DNA of 64,000 nucleotides from positions 1 to 64,000 of the forward strand of contig NZ_BMKR01000024.1 of the NCBI RefSeq assembly GCF_014644435.1, in the 5' to 3' direction. The stretch's first letter is position 1, and each line of letters starts with the position of its first letter. Source of the stretch: Paenibacillus albidus. Its GTDB lineage: Bacteria; Bacillota; Bacilli; Paenibacillales; Paenibacillaceae. Below, piece after piece: positions 17,830 to 26,394 of this stretch. Position numbers and translations under genes: made by a program. The notes beneath the pieces were generated by a model that saw only the letters and a program-made list of their open reading frames with translations, did not search any database and was not told the origin of the DNA.

Positions 17830-17920
17830 TCGTTACCCCGCTCACTATGGATTATCTATTAATTCTCCGCTTCCTTCGACATTCCTCTTAAACTATCCGA
17901 TATACATATATATGAAACGC

Positions 17921-17960
17921 GAATCCGTTCCATGCCTTGTCGAAAGGCTGAAACGGATTC
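17921..17960 (-). terminator. Inverted repeat after the polyol dehydrogenase
   Basis: GAATCCGTT (17921-17929) pairs with AACGGATTC (17952-17960), about 90 bases after the operon's last stop. The T-tract is weak. Confidence 0.45.
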
Positions 17961-18052
17961 GGAATGATTGAAGCGGTATATGCTGCTTTCGATTTACTCA
18001 ATCATGAGCCACGTACTTATCCGGACTTTTTATGTTTATACGCCCGGCAACG

Positions 18053-19093
18053 TCATCCCATCCGGATAACAGCCTTCACCACATCTTCCTTGTGATTGAT
18101 GACAAAATCAAAAGCCTTCTGGGTATCCTCAAAGTTGAATTCATGCGTCACGATGCCCTTGACGTCAATTTTACCATCTGCGATTGCTCCAATGGCGGCG
18201 GGGTACAGATTGCGGTAACGGAACACCGACTTGATCTCGGCCTCCTTGAACATGATCTGCATAAAGTCGAAATCAATGATATCCTTGGCCGCCAGACCCA
18301 CAAGCACAATCGTTCCCCCTCTTTTGACCAGATAAGGCGTCTGCTTGACGGTATGCTCGCTCCCCGCGGTTTCAATCACCTTGTCCACGCCCTGACCGCC
18401 CGTTAGTAGGGATATTACATCCAGAACATTCTCCTGCCTGGCGTTGATTACACGGGTGGCTCCCAGCTTCTTCGCTGCTTCCAGCCGCTTGTCAATGATA
18501 TCAACCACCACAATATCTGTTGCTCCGTAAGCCTTGCAGGCCAGGAGCGTTACAAGCCCGATGCAGCCGGCTCCCAGAATGACAACACGGTCACCCAGCT
18601 TGATTCCGCCTTGAGCCGCAGCATGCAGTCCTACGGCCAGCGGTTCCACCAGCGCCCCCTCTTCCGAAGATACGCTGTCCGGCAGCTTGAAGGCCATGTT
18701 CTCCGGGAAGGCGATATAGTCCATCAGACAGCCGTGGTAGGGAGGAGTGGCCAGAAACTTCACATCCGGGCAGAGATTGTACTTGCCGCTCTTGCAGAAT
18801 TCACACTGGCCGCAGGTGACTCCAGGCTCCAGAGCGACCCTGTCCCCCACCTTCAGATTCTTCACCCCGGAGCCAAGCTCTACCACTTCTCCGGCACATT
18901 CATGTCCCAGGATAAAATCGCCCTCGACAACGAAGTCGCCGATCCGGCCGTGCTCCAGGTAGTGGACATCGGAGCCGCAAATTCCGACAACCTCCAGCTT
19001 TACAATAACTTCGCCCTCTTTGGCTACAGGCATGCCGATTTCTTTCATCTCCAATTTCTTCAGATCCGTCATATAAAAGGCTCTGTTCTTCAT
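18053..19093 (-). CDS. Zinc-dependent sorbitol/xylitol-type dehydrogenase
   Basis: 346 residues of the medium-chain dehydrogenase family. Catalytic zinc ligands are in GICGSDVHYLEHG and LGHECAGEV. The structural zinc lobe GQCEFCKSGKYNLC carries its four cysteines. VVILGAGCIGLVTLLACKAYG is the Rossmann motif, and the following VVVD acidic residue favours NAD over NADP. It probably oxidises a polyol to a ketose. It is the last gene of the ABC importer operon, 41 bases after the binding protein, so the importer's cargo is likely its substrate. Confidence 0.9.
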   Translation of the reverse strand: MKNRAFYMTDLKKLEMKEIGMPVAKEGEVIVKLEVVGICGSDVHYLEHGRIGDFVVEGDFILGHECAGEVVELGSGVKNLKVGDRVALEPGVTCGQCEFCKSGKYNLCPDVKFLATPPYHGCLMDYIAFPENMAFKLPDSVSSEEGALVEPLAVGLHAAAQGGIKLGDRVVILGAGCIGLVTLLACKAYGATDIVVVDIIDKRLEAAKKLGATRVINARQENVLDVISLLTGGQGVDKVIETAGSEHTVKQTPYLVKRGGTIVLVGLAAKDIIDFDFMQIMFKEAEIKSVFRYRNLYPAAIGAIADGKIDVKGIVTHEFNFEDTQKAFDFVINHKEDVVKAVIRMG

Positions 19094-19134
19094 AAGATAC
19101 TCCTCCTCAGGGGCACTAGCGTTCTGTGCCTGGA

Positions 19135-20136
19135 TTACTTCAGGGCTTCTGCCTTTTCCAGCAATTCAATATACTCATCCACATTATCCTTAGTAATCAG
19201 CGGGTTGCCGATATCGGTGTCAATCTGCTTCTCCACCCCGGTCAGCAGCTTATTGCTGGTGTCCAGAAGCTTTTCCGCCAGCTCAAAAGCATTCTGCAGA
19301 CAGGTGGAGGTCATCTTGCCCTCCTTGATCAGCTGGAACGCCTCAGCAGTACCATCCACGCCATAGGCGAGCATGCCGCTGTACTTGGCATTATCCTTAA
19401 CCGCTTCCAGCGCGCCTGCCGCCATATTGTCGTTCATGGAAACGACCGCGTCGATCTTGTCATTGGCCTGAACCCAATCCTCCATATATTTCATAGCCTC
19501 GTCCTTGTTCCAGTTGGCAATTTGTTCGCCGACGATCTGCACATCCGGACGCTTGTCGAAGAATTCCTTCTGCCAGCTCTCTCTGCGTTTATCCGCGTGG
19601 AAGTTCCCCGACGGGCCATTCAATACCACAACCTTGGCGTTCTGCGGAATCTGATCCAGCGCTGCGCGGGCGTTGACGCCGGCCTGCTCGTAAGGATCGG
19701 CATCCACGGTAGACGCCCCTTCAATACCGGAAATACGGGCGTTTGTGGTGATGGCAAAAATACCGGCATTAATCACCTTCTCTACGTAAGGTCTTTGGGC
19801 CTCACCGTTATTGGGCTGCACGATGACAAGGTCGAACTTATTGGTGATGGCATTCTCAATCATGGAATTCTCTTTATCGTCACTGGCCTGCCCGTCAAAG
19901 ACTTCCAGCTTGATGTTGGGATATTTCTTCGCTTCTTCCTTCACCGCGTTGGCGAGCCAGGCCGCAAAGGAGTCGGATTGCGCACGGGCGATATAGGCGA
20001 CCTTATAGACTTTCTCACCGCTGTTATTTCCTTGCGCTTCTGAACCGGACGATGATTGCGTATTCGAATTGCCACAGGCTGCGAGCAGTACCAGAACTAA
20101 CAGCATCGAAACTACGGTAATAAATGTTTTTTTCAT
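19135..20136 (-). CDS. Sugar ABC transporter substrate-binding lipoprotein (RbsB-like)
   Basis: 333 residues. MKKTFITVVSMLLVLVLLAAC is a lipoprotein signal with lipobox LAAC, followed by a Ser/Asn-rich linker. The periplasmic-binding-protein type I fold shows VAYIARAQSDSFAAWLANAV, DLVIVQPNNGEAQRPYV and AVVSMNDNMAAGALEAVKD. It captures the sugar or polyol outside the membrane for the permease and ATPase encoded just upstream in the operon. Confidence 0.92.
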   Translation of the reverse strand: MKKTFITVVSMLLVLVLLAACGNSNTQSSSGSEAQGNNSGEKVYKVAYIARAQSDSFAAWLANAVKEEAKKYPNIKLEVFDGQASDDKENSMIENAITNKFDLVIVQPNNGEAQRPYVEKVINAGIFAITTNARISGIEGASTVDADPYEQAGVNARAALDQIPQNAKVVVLNGPSGNFHADKRRESWQKEFFDKRPDVQIVGEQIANWNKDEAMKYMEDWVQANDKIDAVVSMNDNMAAGALEAVKDNAKYSGMLAYGVDGTAEAFQLIKEGKMTSTCLQNAFELAEKLLDTSNKLLTGVEKQIDTDIGNPLITKDNVDEYIELLEKAEALK

Positions 20137-20207
20137 TTTTCTTCCCCCTTTTTTTTATTTTAAACAGCAATGCTGTTTAACCTGGTGGTCTGGCCTTTTA
20201 CCTGCAA

Positions 20208-21263
20208 TCAATGGGGTCCCTTGGCGATTTCCTGTATCGGCTCTCCTCTCCGCCCGCCGCTTTTGCCGCTCTTTCCGCTCTTGTCTTCAATTCTGCCTAG
20301 TGTGTTCTTGGTTCTGCGGTTCTTGGAACGGATATCGTAGATAACGGCCAGGGCAATGATGGCGCCGCGGATAATCTGCTGCATGTAGGAGTCGACATTG
20401 GTCAAGTTCATGATGTTATCCAAAAAGCCTACAATGAATGCTCCGGCCAGTGTGCCGCCTGCGGAACCGATCCCCCCGGAGAAGCTTGTGCCCCCGATGA
20501 TCGCCGCCGTCAGCGCCGTAAACTCATAGTTGATCGCTCCGTTGGGAAGTCCGGCATTTACCCGGGACATGAAGAGAATCCCTGCCACCCCTACAAAAAT
20601 ACCGTTGATGATGAAGGCGCTGTATTTAACCTTAGATACGTTGATACCGGAAGCGGCAGCCGCTTCTTCATTCCCGCCTACCGCAAACAGCGAACGTCCG
20701 AATTTGGTATGCCGCAATAGATACCAGGTGATAATTGCGAATGCGATCAGAAACAGGACGGGGATGGGAATGAATCCGATGGAGCCTTGACCGAGTATAG
20801 TGAAATCCTCCAGCTGCAGGATATTCTGTCCCTTGGTAAAAAGGAGGGCAACCCCCCGGGCCATAGTCAGCATGGCCAATGTCGCAATGAATGGCGGCGT
20901 CTTGAAGGTGCTGACCATCACGGCGTTGACGACGTTGCACACTACCCCGGTTACGATGCCTGTTACAATGGCGACGGTAAATGAGCCTGTTGATTTGTAA
21001 GCGGATACAGCGAATACTCCGGAAAGCGCCAGCACGGAACCCGCCGATAAATCCAGCATCCCGCTGATGATCAGTATGGTTTGGCCAAAAGCCAGGATGG
21101 TGGTTACCGCCAGCTGAGTGGAAATATTGGTCAGGTTATTGACGGACAGAAAGTTGGGGTTGGCAAAAGAACAAACAATAAACAGTGCCAGCAGCACCAA
21201 ATAGATGCTGTACGTCTTTTTAAATGTGCTCCAGAATAGGCTCCAATTCATGTTATCTTTCAA
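20208..21263 (-). CDS. Sugar ABC transporter permease (RbsC-like)
   Basis: 351 residues with about eight to ten membrane segments. The RbsC family core is visible: GMLDLSAGSVLALSGV, FIATLAMLTMARGVALLFT and AAIIGGTSFSGGIGSAGGTL. It overlaps the ATPase gene by 11 bases. The hydrophilic C-terminal tail of about 35 residues, rich in Lys, Gly and Ser, is longer than usual. It forms the homodimeric channel. Confidence 0.92.
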   Translation of the reverse strand: MKDNMNWSLFWSTFKKTYSIYLVLLALFIVCSFANPNFLSVNNLTNISTQLAVTTILAFGQTILIISGMLDLSAGSVLALSGVFAVSAYKSTGSFTVAIVTGIVTGVVCNVVNAVMVSTFKTPPFIATLAMLTMARGVALLFTKGQNILQLEDFTILGQGSIGFIPIPVLFLIAFAIITWYLLRHTKFGRSLFAVGGNEEAAAASGINVSKVKYSAFIINGIFVGVAGILFMSRVNAGLPNGAINYEFTALTAAIIGGTSFSGGIGSAGGTLAGAFIVGFLDNIMNLTNVDSYMQQIIRGAIIALAVIYDIRSKNRRTKNTLGRIEDKSGKSGKSGGRRGEPIQEIAKGPH

Positions 21264-22776
21264 TTCGGTTCACCTCATTTGATGTTATCGATCCGGTGGC
21301 GTATTTCATAATCTGCTCCTGGGAGAAATCTCCCCGGCTGATTTCCCCGGTAATGGTGCCCTTGGCCATAACGTAAATCCGGTCACACATCCCCAGCAGC
21401 TCGGGAAGTTCAGAGGAGACCATAATTACAACCTTGCCCTCCTTGACCAGCTCCGTCATCAGCTTATAGATTTCAAATTTGGCGCCGACGTCGATGCCCC
21501 GGGTAGGTTCATCCAGGATAAGAATATCCGGACCCAGGATCATCCATTTGGCGAGCAGCACTTTCTGCTGATTGCCTCCGCTCAGCGACGCAATGACTGT
21601 ATCCATGGAGGGGGTTTTCACCCGCATTTTCTGGAACATATCCGAAACGATATCCTGTTCAACCTTGCCGTGATGCCGGAAGCGGTAGAACACGCTTTTC
21701 AGGGACGACAATGTCGTATTCTCCTTCACCGACCGCATGGGGATAATCCCGTACCGGCGTCTGTCCTCGGAGAGCATGACCATGCCGTTCTTAATGCTCT
21801 GTTCTACGTTCTTGATGGTGACCTTCCGTCCCTTGATGTACACATGCCCGGATGCGATGGGATCGAGCCCGAAGAGCGAACGCATCACCTCGGTTCTCCC
21901 TGCCCCGATTAGTCCCGCAAAGCCTACCATTTCCCCCTTGCGCACATGGAAGCTGACATTCCGGTAGCCGCCGGCACCGCTCAGATTCTCCACCTTCAGC
22001 AAGGTATCCCCGATCTCCACTTCTTCCTTCGGGTAGGTGTTGGTAAGCTTGCGTCCCACCATCAGCGAGATGACCGTCTCAATGTCGAGCTCCTCCCGGG
22101 GATGACTCTCCACTACCGTGCCGTCCCGGAACACCGTAATCTCATCGGCGATCTGGAAAATCTCGTCCAGCTTATGCGAGATATAGATGATGCTGACGCC
22201 CCGGGCCTGCAGCTCCCTGATTTTTACGAACATCTTATCCACTTCCTCGTGGGTGATCGCAGAGGTAGGCTCATCCATGATGATGATGTCCGACTTGTAC
22301 GAAATCGCTTTCATAATTTCCAGCATCTGAATATCCGACACCGTCAAGTCCTTGAGCAGCGTAGTGGGGGAGTACGGCAGATTCTCTGCACGCAGCAGCT
22401 CCGTTGTGCGCTGTCTGACCTGCTTCCAGTCGACCTTGCCGAATCTGTTCGCCGGCAGATTCCCCAGGAAAATGTTCTCCTCCACTGTCATTTCGGGCAC
22501 GTAATTCAGCTCCTGAAAAATCATCGAAATCCCCAGATTCCGTGCCTGGATCGGGCTGCCGATTTTGACGGGCTTCTCGTCTATGAAGATCTGTCCGCCG
22601 TCCGGCTGGTGAATGCCGTTGATGATCTTCATCAGGGTTGATTTTCCGGCACCGTTCTCACCGCACAGGACGTGCACCGAACCCTTTTTCACCGTAAAGT
22701 CAATCTTGTCTAGCGCCTTAACCCCCGGAAAGGACTTCTCGATCTGCGATACCCTAAGTTTAATGCTCTGTTCCAT
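21253..22776 (-). CDS. Sugar ABC transporter ATP-binding protein (RbsA-like, two ABC domains)
   Basis: About 507 residues with two ATPase domains. The first has GENGAGKST and LTVSDIQMLEIMKAI; the second has the degenerate P-loop GLIGAGRTEV usual in this family, signature LSGGNQQKV and Walker B ILILDEPTRGIDVGAK. The frame is open to an ATG at 22806, but GGGGGGAAGGG directly before the ATG at 22776 marks the real start. It is the first gene of the importer operon. Confidence 0.92.
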   Translation of the reverse strand: MEQSIKLRVSQIEKSFPGVKALDKIDFTVKKGSVHVLCGENGAGKSTLMKIINGIHQPDGGQIFIDEKPVKIGSPIQARNLGISMIFQELNYVPEMTVEENIFLGNLPANRFGKVDWKQVRQRTTELLRAENLPYSPTTLLKDLTVSDIQMLEIMKAISYKSDIIIMDEPTSAITHEEVDKMFVKIRELQARGVSIIYISHKLDEIFQIADEITVFRDGTVVESHPREELDIETVISLMVGRKLTNTYPKEEVEIGDTLLKVENLSGAGGYRNVSFHVRKGEMVGFAGLIGAGRTEVMRSLFGLDPIASGHVYIKGRKVTIKNVEQSIKNGMVMLSEDRRRYGIIPMRSVKENTTLSSLKSVFYRFRHHGKVEQDIVSDMFQKMRVKTPSMDTVIASLSGGNQQKVLLAKWMILGPDILILDEPTRGIDVGAKFEIYKLMTELVKEGKVVIMVSSELPELLGMCDRIYVMAKGTITGEISRGDFSQEQIMKYATGSITSNEVNRIER

Positions 22777-22968
22777 GCCCTTCCCCCCAAATGATATCGT
22801 TTCCATACATCTCCAAACCCTTACTGAAGGGGCCGCTTGCCCACTCGCAGCTCGGGTTTGGCACTTGGATTCTCCCCTGCTCCAATCATTACTAAAGCAC
22901 TTTTATAAAACCTTCTAAATAAGATTATAGCCAGTTTTGATTTGAAGTCAACAAAAAACTAAAAAGAA

Positions 22969-22982
22969 TGGAAGCGCATTCA
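22969..22982 (-). promoter_or_regulatory. Candidate cre site upstream of the sugar importer
   Basis: TGGAAGCGCATTCA matches 12 of 14 cre positions (TGWAARCGYTWNCW) about 190 bases before the ATPase start, consistent with catabolite repression. Confidence 0.4.
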
Positions 22983-23520
22983 ACAGATGGCATTTCACAA
23001 ACAGGCAGGCATGCAAAAACTCCCCCGGGCGAGGTCGGAGCCGCAGGTGCAGCGCCGTCCCTCTACCGGAGGAGCGGGAGAACAGAAGTATGCATGGTTC
23101 CGTTAGACTTACGGTTAGAATCACACTATTACAGCATCAGTCTTTAAAAGGCGGGAATAGAAGGCTCATTCGAAAGCTACCTCCCGGGAGGCAGGCTGTA
23201 AGCTTAAGGTGGAGATCGCTAGAGTGCACTTTATACATCAGGATGGGAAAAAGGAGGCTTGTTTTAGCATTTCAGTGTATTTAGTGCAGCAGGAACCGCA
23301 GCATTCGCCGAAAAGTGCCTTAGGGCTATCCTTTGAATGTACAAAATACATCAGTATGGATATTCGAGCCTCGTTTAAACCATTCTGATGTACGATATAC
23401 ATTAGAACAGATCGAAAGCCGGTGACCAACGCTAATCCCTATCAAACAACCTTCAGGAATCCCTTATTTTTAATCTGATGTTGAACTAGGTGTATTGAGG
23501 CAATCTTATTCTGCAACAAT
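22983..23520. other. Gene-free spacer between importer operon and ROK repressor
   Basis: No supported gene. The right half holds three TACATCAG-N-ATGG motifs (listed separately). The left half is GC-richer with short hairpins and no recognisable coding signal. Confidence 0.6.
23234..23392. repeat. Three copies of TACATCAG-N-ATGG, two as an inverted pair
   Basis: Copies at 23234-23246 and 23347-23359 (plus) and 23380-23392 (minus). The last two are arms of a 46-bp imperfect hairpin with TTCGAGCCTCG in its centre. It may be an operator array, an interspersed element or a structured RNA; it is non-coding. Confidence 0.6.
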
Positions 23521-24648
23521 CTAGATGCTGTCAATAAATTCAGTCACCAGTTCCAGGGCCGCCCCCACGGCAGTAGCCTCCAGCTTGTATTTGCAGACCC
23601 GGAGGTATTTGCCGTCCACCTCAAAGGTGTTCTTCAGGGCCGCCAGCCCCTGGAGGGTATCAATATATTCCTCCATATAGGCGCCGGCATAGCCGCCTAG
23701 AATCACATCGCAATCGTACAGCATCCGCAGATTGTTAATCGTAATCACCAGATAACCGGTGTACTCCTCCCAAAGGGCCTTTTGCGGCTCATTGCCCTCC
23801 CTCAGCAGCCGGAAAAATTCAGAAATGCTTCCCTGTGTGCTGTCCGAGAGAATTTTTGCTGAGCAATAGGCATCCACGCAGCCCTTCTGCCCGCAGTAGC
23901 AGGTACGGCCTCCCGGCATGATCGTCATATGACCGAATTCCCCGCCCCGGTGGTTCTGCCCGGCATAGGTCTGGTTATTAACTATAATGGAGCCGCCCAC
24001 GCTGTTGTTAAGGGATAGATAGACTACATTGTGAATGTCTTGTTCTCCCCACAATTCGGTGAAGCCGGCTGCGTTCGCATCATTGCTGAGCATACAGGGG
24101 TAGGGGATATACTCGGCGAAACGCCGGACGTTTCCCCCCTTGAAGTCAATGACGGTGGCATAACTCACCGTTTGGCGGTCATCAGACAGGATGGCGGGCA
24201 GCGCAATCCCGGCCCCCAGGATTCTGCTGCTGTCAATCTGGCATTCTTCCACAAAATCCTCCACCAGCTTGCCCACGCCTTTAAAGTAGACTTCAGTATT
24301 AGCAAAGGGGAAGTGGTTCCTGATATTCTTGACAATTTTACCGCTCAGGTCAATGATCACAATGCCGACATGATTTCGGGTCACATCCAGCCCGATTGCA
24401 TATCTCGCCACACTGTTGCAAGCCATCGATTTCGCTTTCCTGCCTCCGGTGGATTGAAACAACCCGGTCTCTACAATCAGCTCCCTTTCCTGCAGCTCTT
24501 TCAGGTTCTGTGTAACCGTAGGAAGACTCAGATTGAGCGCTTGTGCAATCTCCTGAATGGAAGTAGATTCATGGTGATACAAATATCGATAAATGGCGTT
24601 ACGGTTCATCTTCTTCACTTCCATGCTATTCAAACGGTGTGTCGCCAT
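23521..24648 (-). CDS. ROK family transcriptional repressor (XylR/NagC-like)
   Basis: 375 residues. The N-terminal winged helix is STSIQEIAQALNLSLPTVTQNLKELQE; a ROK sugar-kinase-like domain follows with AIGLDVTRNHVGIVIIDLSG, GAGIALPAI, NDANAAGFTELWG, GEFGHM and the zinc motif CYCGQKGCVDAYCS. ROK repressors release DNA on binding a sugar. It reads toward the sugar importer about 740 bases downstream and is its likely regulator. AT-rich CTTTTAYAAA sequences occur upstream of both genes (about 22899 and 24661) and could be shared operators. Confidence 0.9.
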   Translation of the reverse strand: MATHRLNSMEVKKMNRNAIYRYLYHHESTSIQEIAQALNLSLPTVTQNLKELQERELIVETGLFQSTGGRKAKSMACNSVARYAIGLDVTRNHVGIVIIDLSGKIVKNIRNHFPFANTEVYFKGVGKLVEDFVEECQIDSSRILGAGIALPAILSDDRQTVSYATVIDFKGGNVRRFAEYIPYPCMLSNDANAAGFTELWGEQDIHNVVYLSLNNSVGGSIIVNNQTYAGQNHRGGEFGHMTIMPGGRTCYCGQKGCVDAYCSAKILSDSTQGSISEFFRLLREGNEPQKALWEEYTGYLVITINNLRMLYDCDVILGGYAGAYMEEYIDTLQGLAALKNTFEVDGKYLRVCKYKLEATAVGAALELVTEFIDSI

Positions 24649-24927
24649 AATATACCCTCCGACTTTTACAAATGTACTTTAATAATGTATATGAATATAT
24701 TATACAAGCACACCCGTTTTTGCAATGATCTGTATGTTTATTTTGTGATTTTTTTCACTACTTAACAAATCCCCTAACCACCGTAGCTCGCCCCGTTCCC
24801 GCATCCCCGTTCACTTGAACCTCCAAATGAACAGCTATAGCGGTCAGAGGGAGCATAATATTAGTTATGGCATAGCCGATCTCTGCAAGCCATTGGATTT
24901 TTTCTGAAAATCATAAGCCCCCCTCCT

Positions 24928-25674
24928 TCACCTGTTTTGTATAAACACATAAGTACTCTCACTCGATAACTCATCAGCAAAGCCGAAATTCAGCCCGTCG
25001 AAACTTTGGATATCCTCCACGCAGCTAATTTGCCGCTCGGCCATGAAGCGTACCATTTCACCTCTGGCCATCTTGACCAGGGTCCCTTTCTCAACCACCT
25101 TACCGCCGGCTTCCCGCCCGAATACACAACTAACCATTCGAACGTTCCCGCCAATATAAGGGGAAATGCACTTGCTGTATTCCTTGGAGGCTAGATTCAG
25201 AATGCAGTCGCTTTCCGAAAAAAGCTGATCCGCCAGCTTTCTGTTCCAGAACGAATAGAGCGAACTGAACCCGGGCCCGCCCAGCTTTGCCTGCATCTCC
25301 AGCCTGTACGGAACAACTCCGTCAAATGGCCGGACGACCCCATAGAACCCGGACAATATCCGCAAATGCTGCTGAAGATATTCCAGCTCCTCCATTGGCA
25401 ACACCCCGGGAGCCATGTACTGGTATTGGATACCCTCGTAGGAAAAGAGGGCCGGCGTAAGGTTCCGGGTTAACTCCATATCCCGAATCCGCTCCACATT
25501 CAGCGTGGCAATGGCATCATTGCATTTCCATAGAGCTTTTGCTTCTTCATAATTCAACTTTTGTAATAAGGCCAGAAGCGTCTCCGACTCGCTTATGAAT
25601 TGCGGCATCTGGCGGCAATCCAAGAAATCCATGTCTGTCTTCATCTTCTTGGCAGGCGAAATAATGATTCTCAT
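24928..25674 (-). CDS. yaaA: Peroxide stress protein YaaA (UPF0246/DUF328)
   Basis: 248 residues, matching YaaA throughout: IISPAKKM at the start, ALFSYEGIQYQYM, LRILSGFYGVVRPFDGVVPYR, NLASKEY and a C-terminal FDGLNFGF. In E. coli YaaA lowers free iron during hydrogen peroxide stress and binds DNA. Monocistronic; the downstream boundary is AT-rich without a clear terminator. Confidence 0.92.
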   Translation of the reverse strand: MRIIISPAKKMKTDMDFLDCRQMPQFISESETLLALLQKLNYEEAKALWKCNDAIATLNVERIRDMELTRNLTPALFSYEGIQYQYMAPGVLPMEELEYLQQHLRILSGFYGVVRPFDGVVPYRLEMQAKLGGPGFSSLYSFWNRKLADQLFSESDCILNLASKEYSKCISPYIGGNVRMVSCVFGREAGGKVVEKGTLVKMARGEMVRFMAERQISCVEDIQSFDGLNFGFADELSSESTYVFIQNR

Positions 25675-25770
25675 GACGCTCGTGATGCTCCCTTTTCCTG
25701 TCCCTGCGGGGATCTTAATTGTAATTTTATCCTATCACACTTCATCCTCATAGACTGCTGTCAAACGAGT

Positions 25771-25854
25771 CTATAACGTCTCTGTACAAAGCTTAAATCC
25801 TTTGATTACAGCGTCTTCAAGCTGTGTGACCCACAAGATGCGCAACACGTTGCC
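25771..25854 (-). pseudogene. C-terminal remnant of a DUF4317 gene
   Basis: The minus strand reads GNVLRILWVTQLEDAVIKGF, then KLCTETL and a stop. This aligns with GKRCIMIEVDEEVVIEGFTLSTETL at the end of the intact DUF4317 protein (4576-5742). The last bases (TAACGTCTCTGTAC) are nearly identical in both copies. It abuts a transposase remnant, suggesting an insertion destroyed the gene. Confidence 0.72.
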
Positions 25855-25877
25855 CAAAATTCGGGATACCCACAAGA

Positions 25878-26280
25878 CCGAGGGGGGTCGCCGATTTCAA
25901 AAGCATTTACACTGCGCCGGATAAGGATGTGGCCTTGGCCAATCTTTGATGTGATGCTAAAGAAATGGGGCAAAATCTATCCCAAGGAACTGGAGTCCTG
26001 GGGGGAGCAGTTGGATGTGTTTCTGCGTTTTTATGACTACCCGCCTCAGATCTGGTACGCCATTTACACGTCCAACCCGATCGAGCGAACCAACAAAGAA
26101 ATCCGCAAACGACTGAGGCCCATGAACAGTTTGACGAATATGGATGCGGCCGAAAAAATTGTCTATCTGGAAGCGATGGGGTACAACGAGAGATGGAGCC
26201 AACGTGTCCTGCGGGGGTTTGGGGACCCCAAAACGAAAGCCGCTTTGAGTAAAAAGATATATTCACAAAAGACATTGTAG
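25878..26280 (+). pseudogene. IS256-family (mutator) transposase remnant
   Basis: Only the C-terminal third is left. VADFKSIYTAPDKDVALANL reads in one frame from about 25892, then a one-base shift near 25950 leads into DVMLKKWGKIYPKELESWGE, then YTSNPIERTNKEIRKR and the end at 26280. The NPIERTNKEIRKRLRPM block and the preceding WYAIYTSN are typical of IS256-type DDE transposases (the C-terminal Glu region). The left part, including two catalytic Asp residues, is absent, so the element is dead. Confidence 0.82.
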
Positions 26281-26307
26281 CACAAATGTTCGTATGTGAG
26301 AATCTCA

Positions 26308-26337
26308 CAAACACCTGCCAATGACAGGTGCTTGTGA
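26308..26337. terminator. Hairpin at the IS remnant's right side
   Basis: CACAA.CACCTG pairs with CAGGTG.TTGTG around CCAATGA, 28 bases past the transposase stop. It may be the IS end or a terminator for the minus-strand gene that finishes at 26395; there is no strong T-tract. Confidence 0.4.
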
Positions 26338-26394
26338 ATTAACAACAACTTTATTCAGTGGCTCCGCACTAAGCTGAGGTTCCTTGGCTGCCGC

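Noticed and set aside
18611..20043. Long plus-strand frames opposite the dehydrogenase and binding-protein genes
   Set aside because: Antisense shadows; the minus-strand genes carry clear catalytic motifs and ribosome sites.
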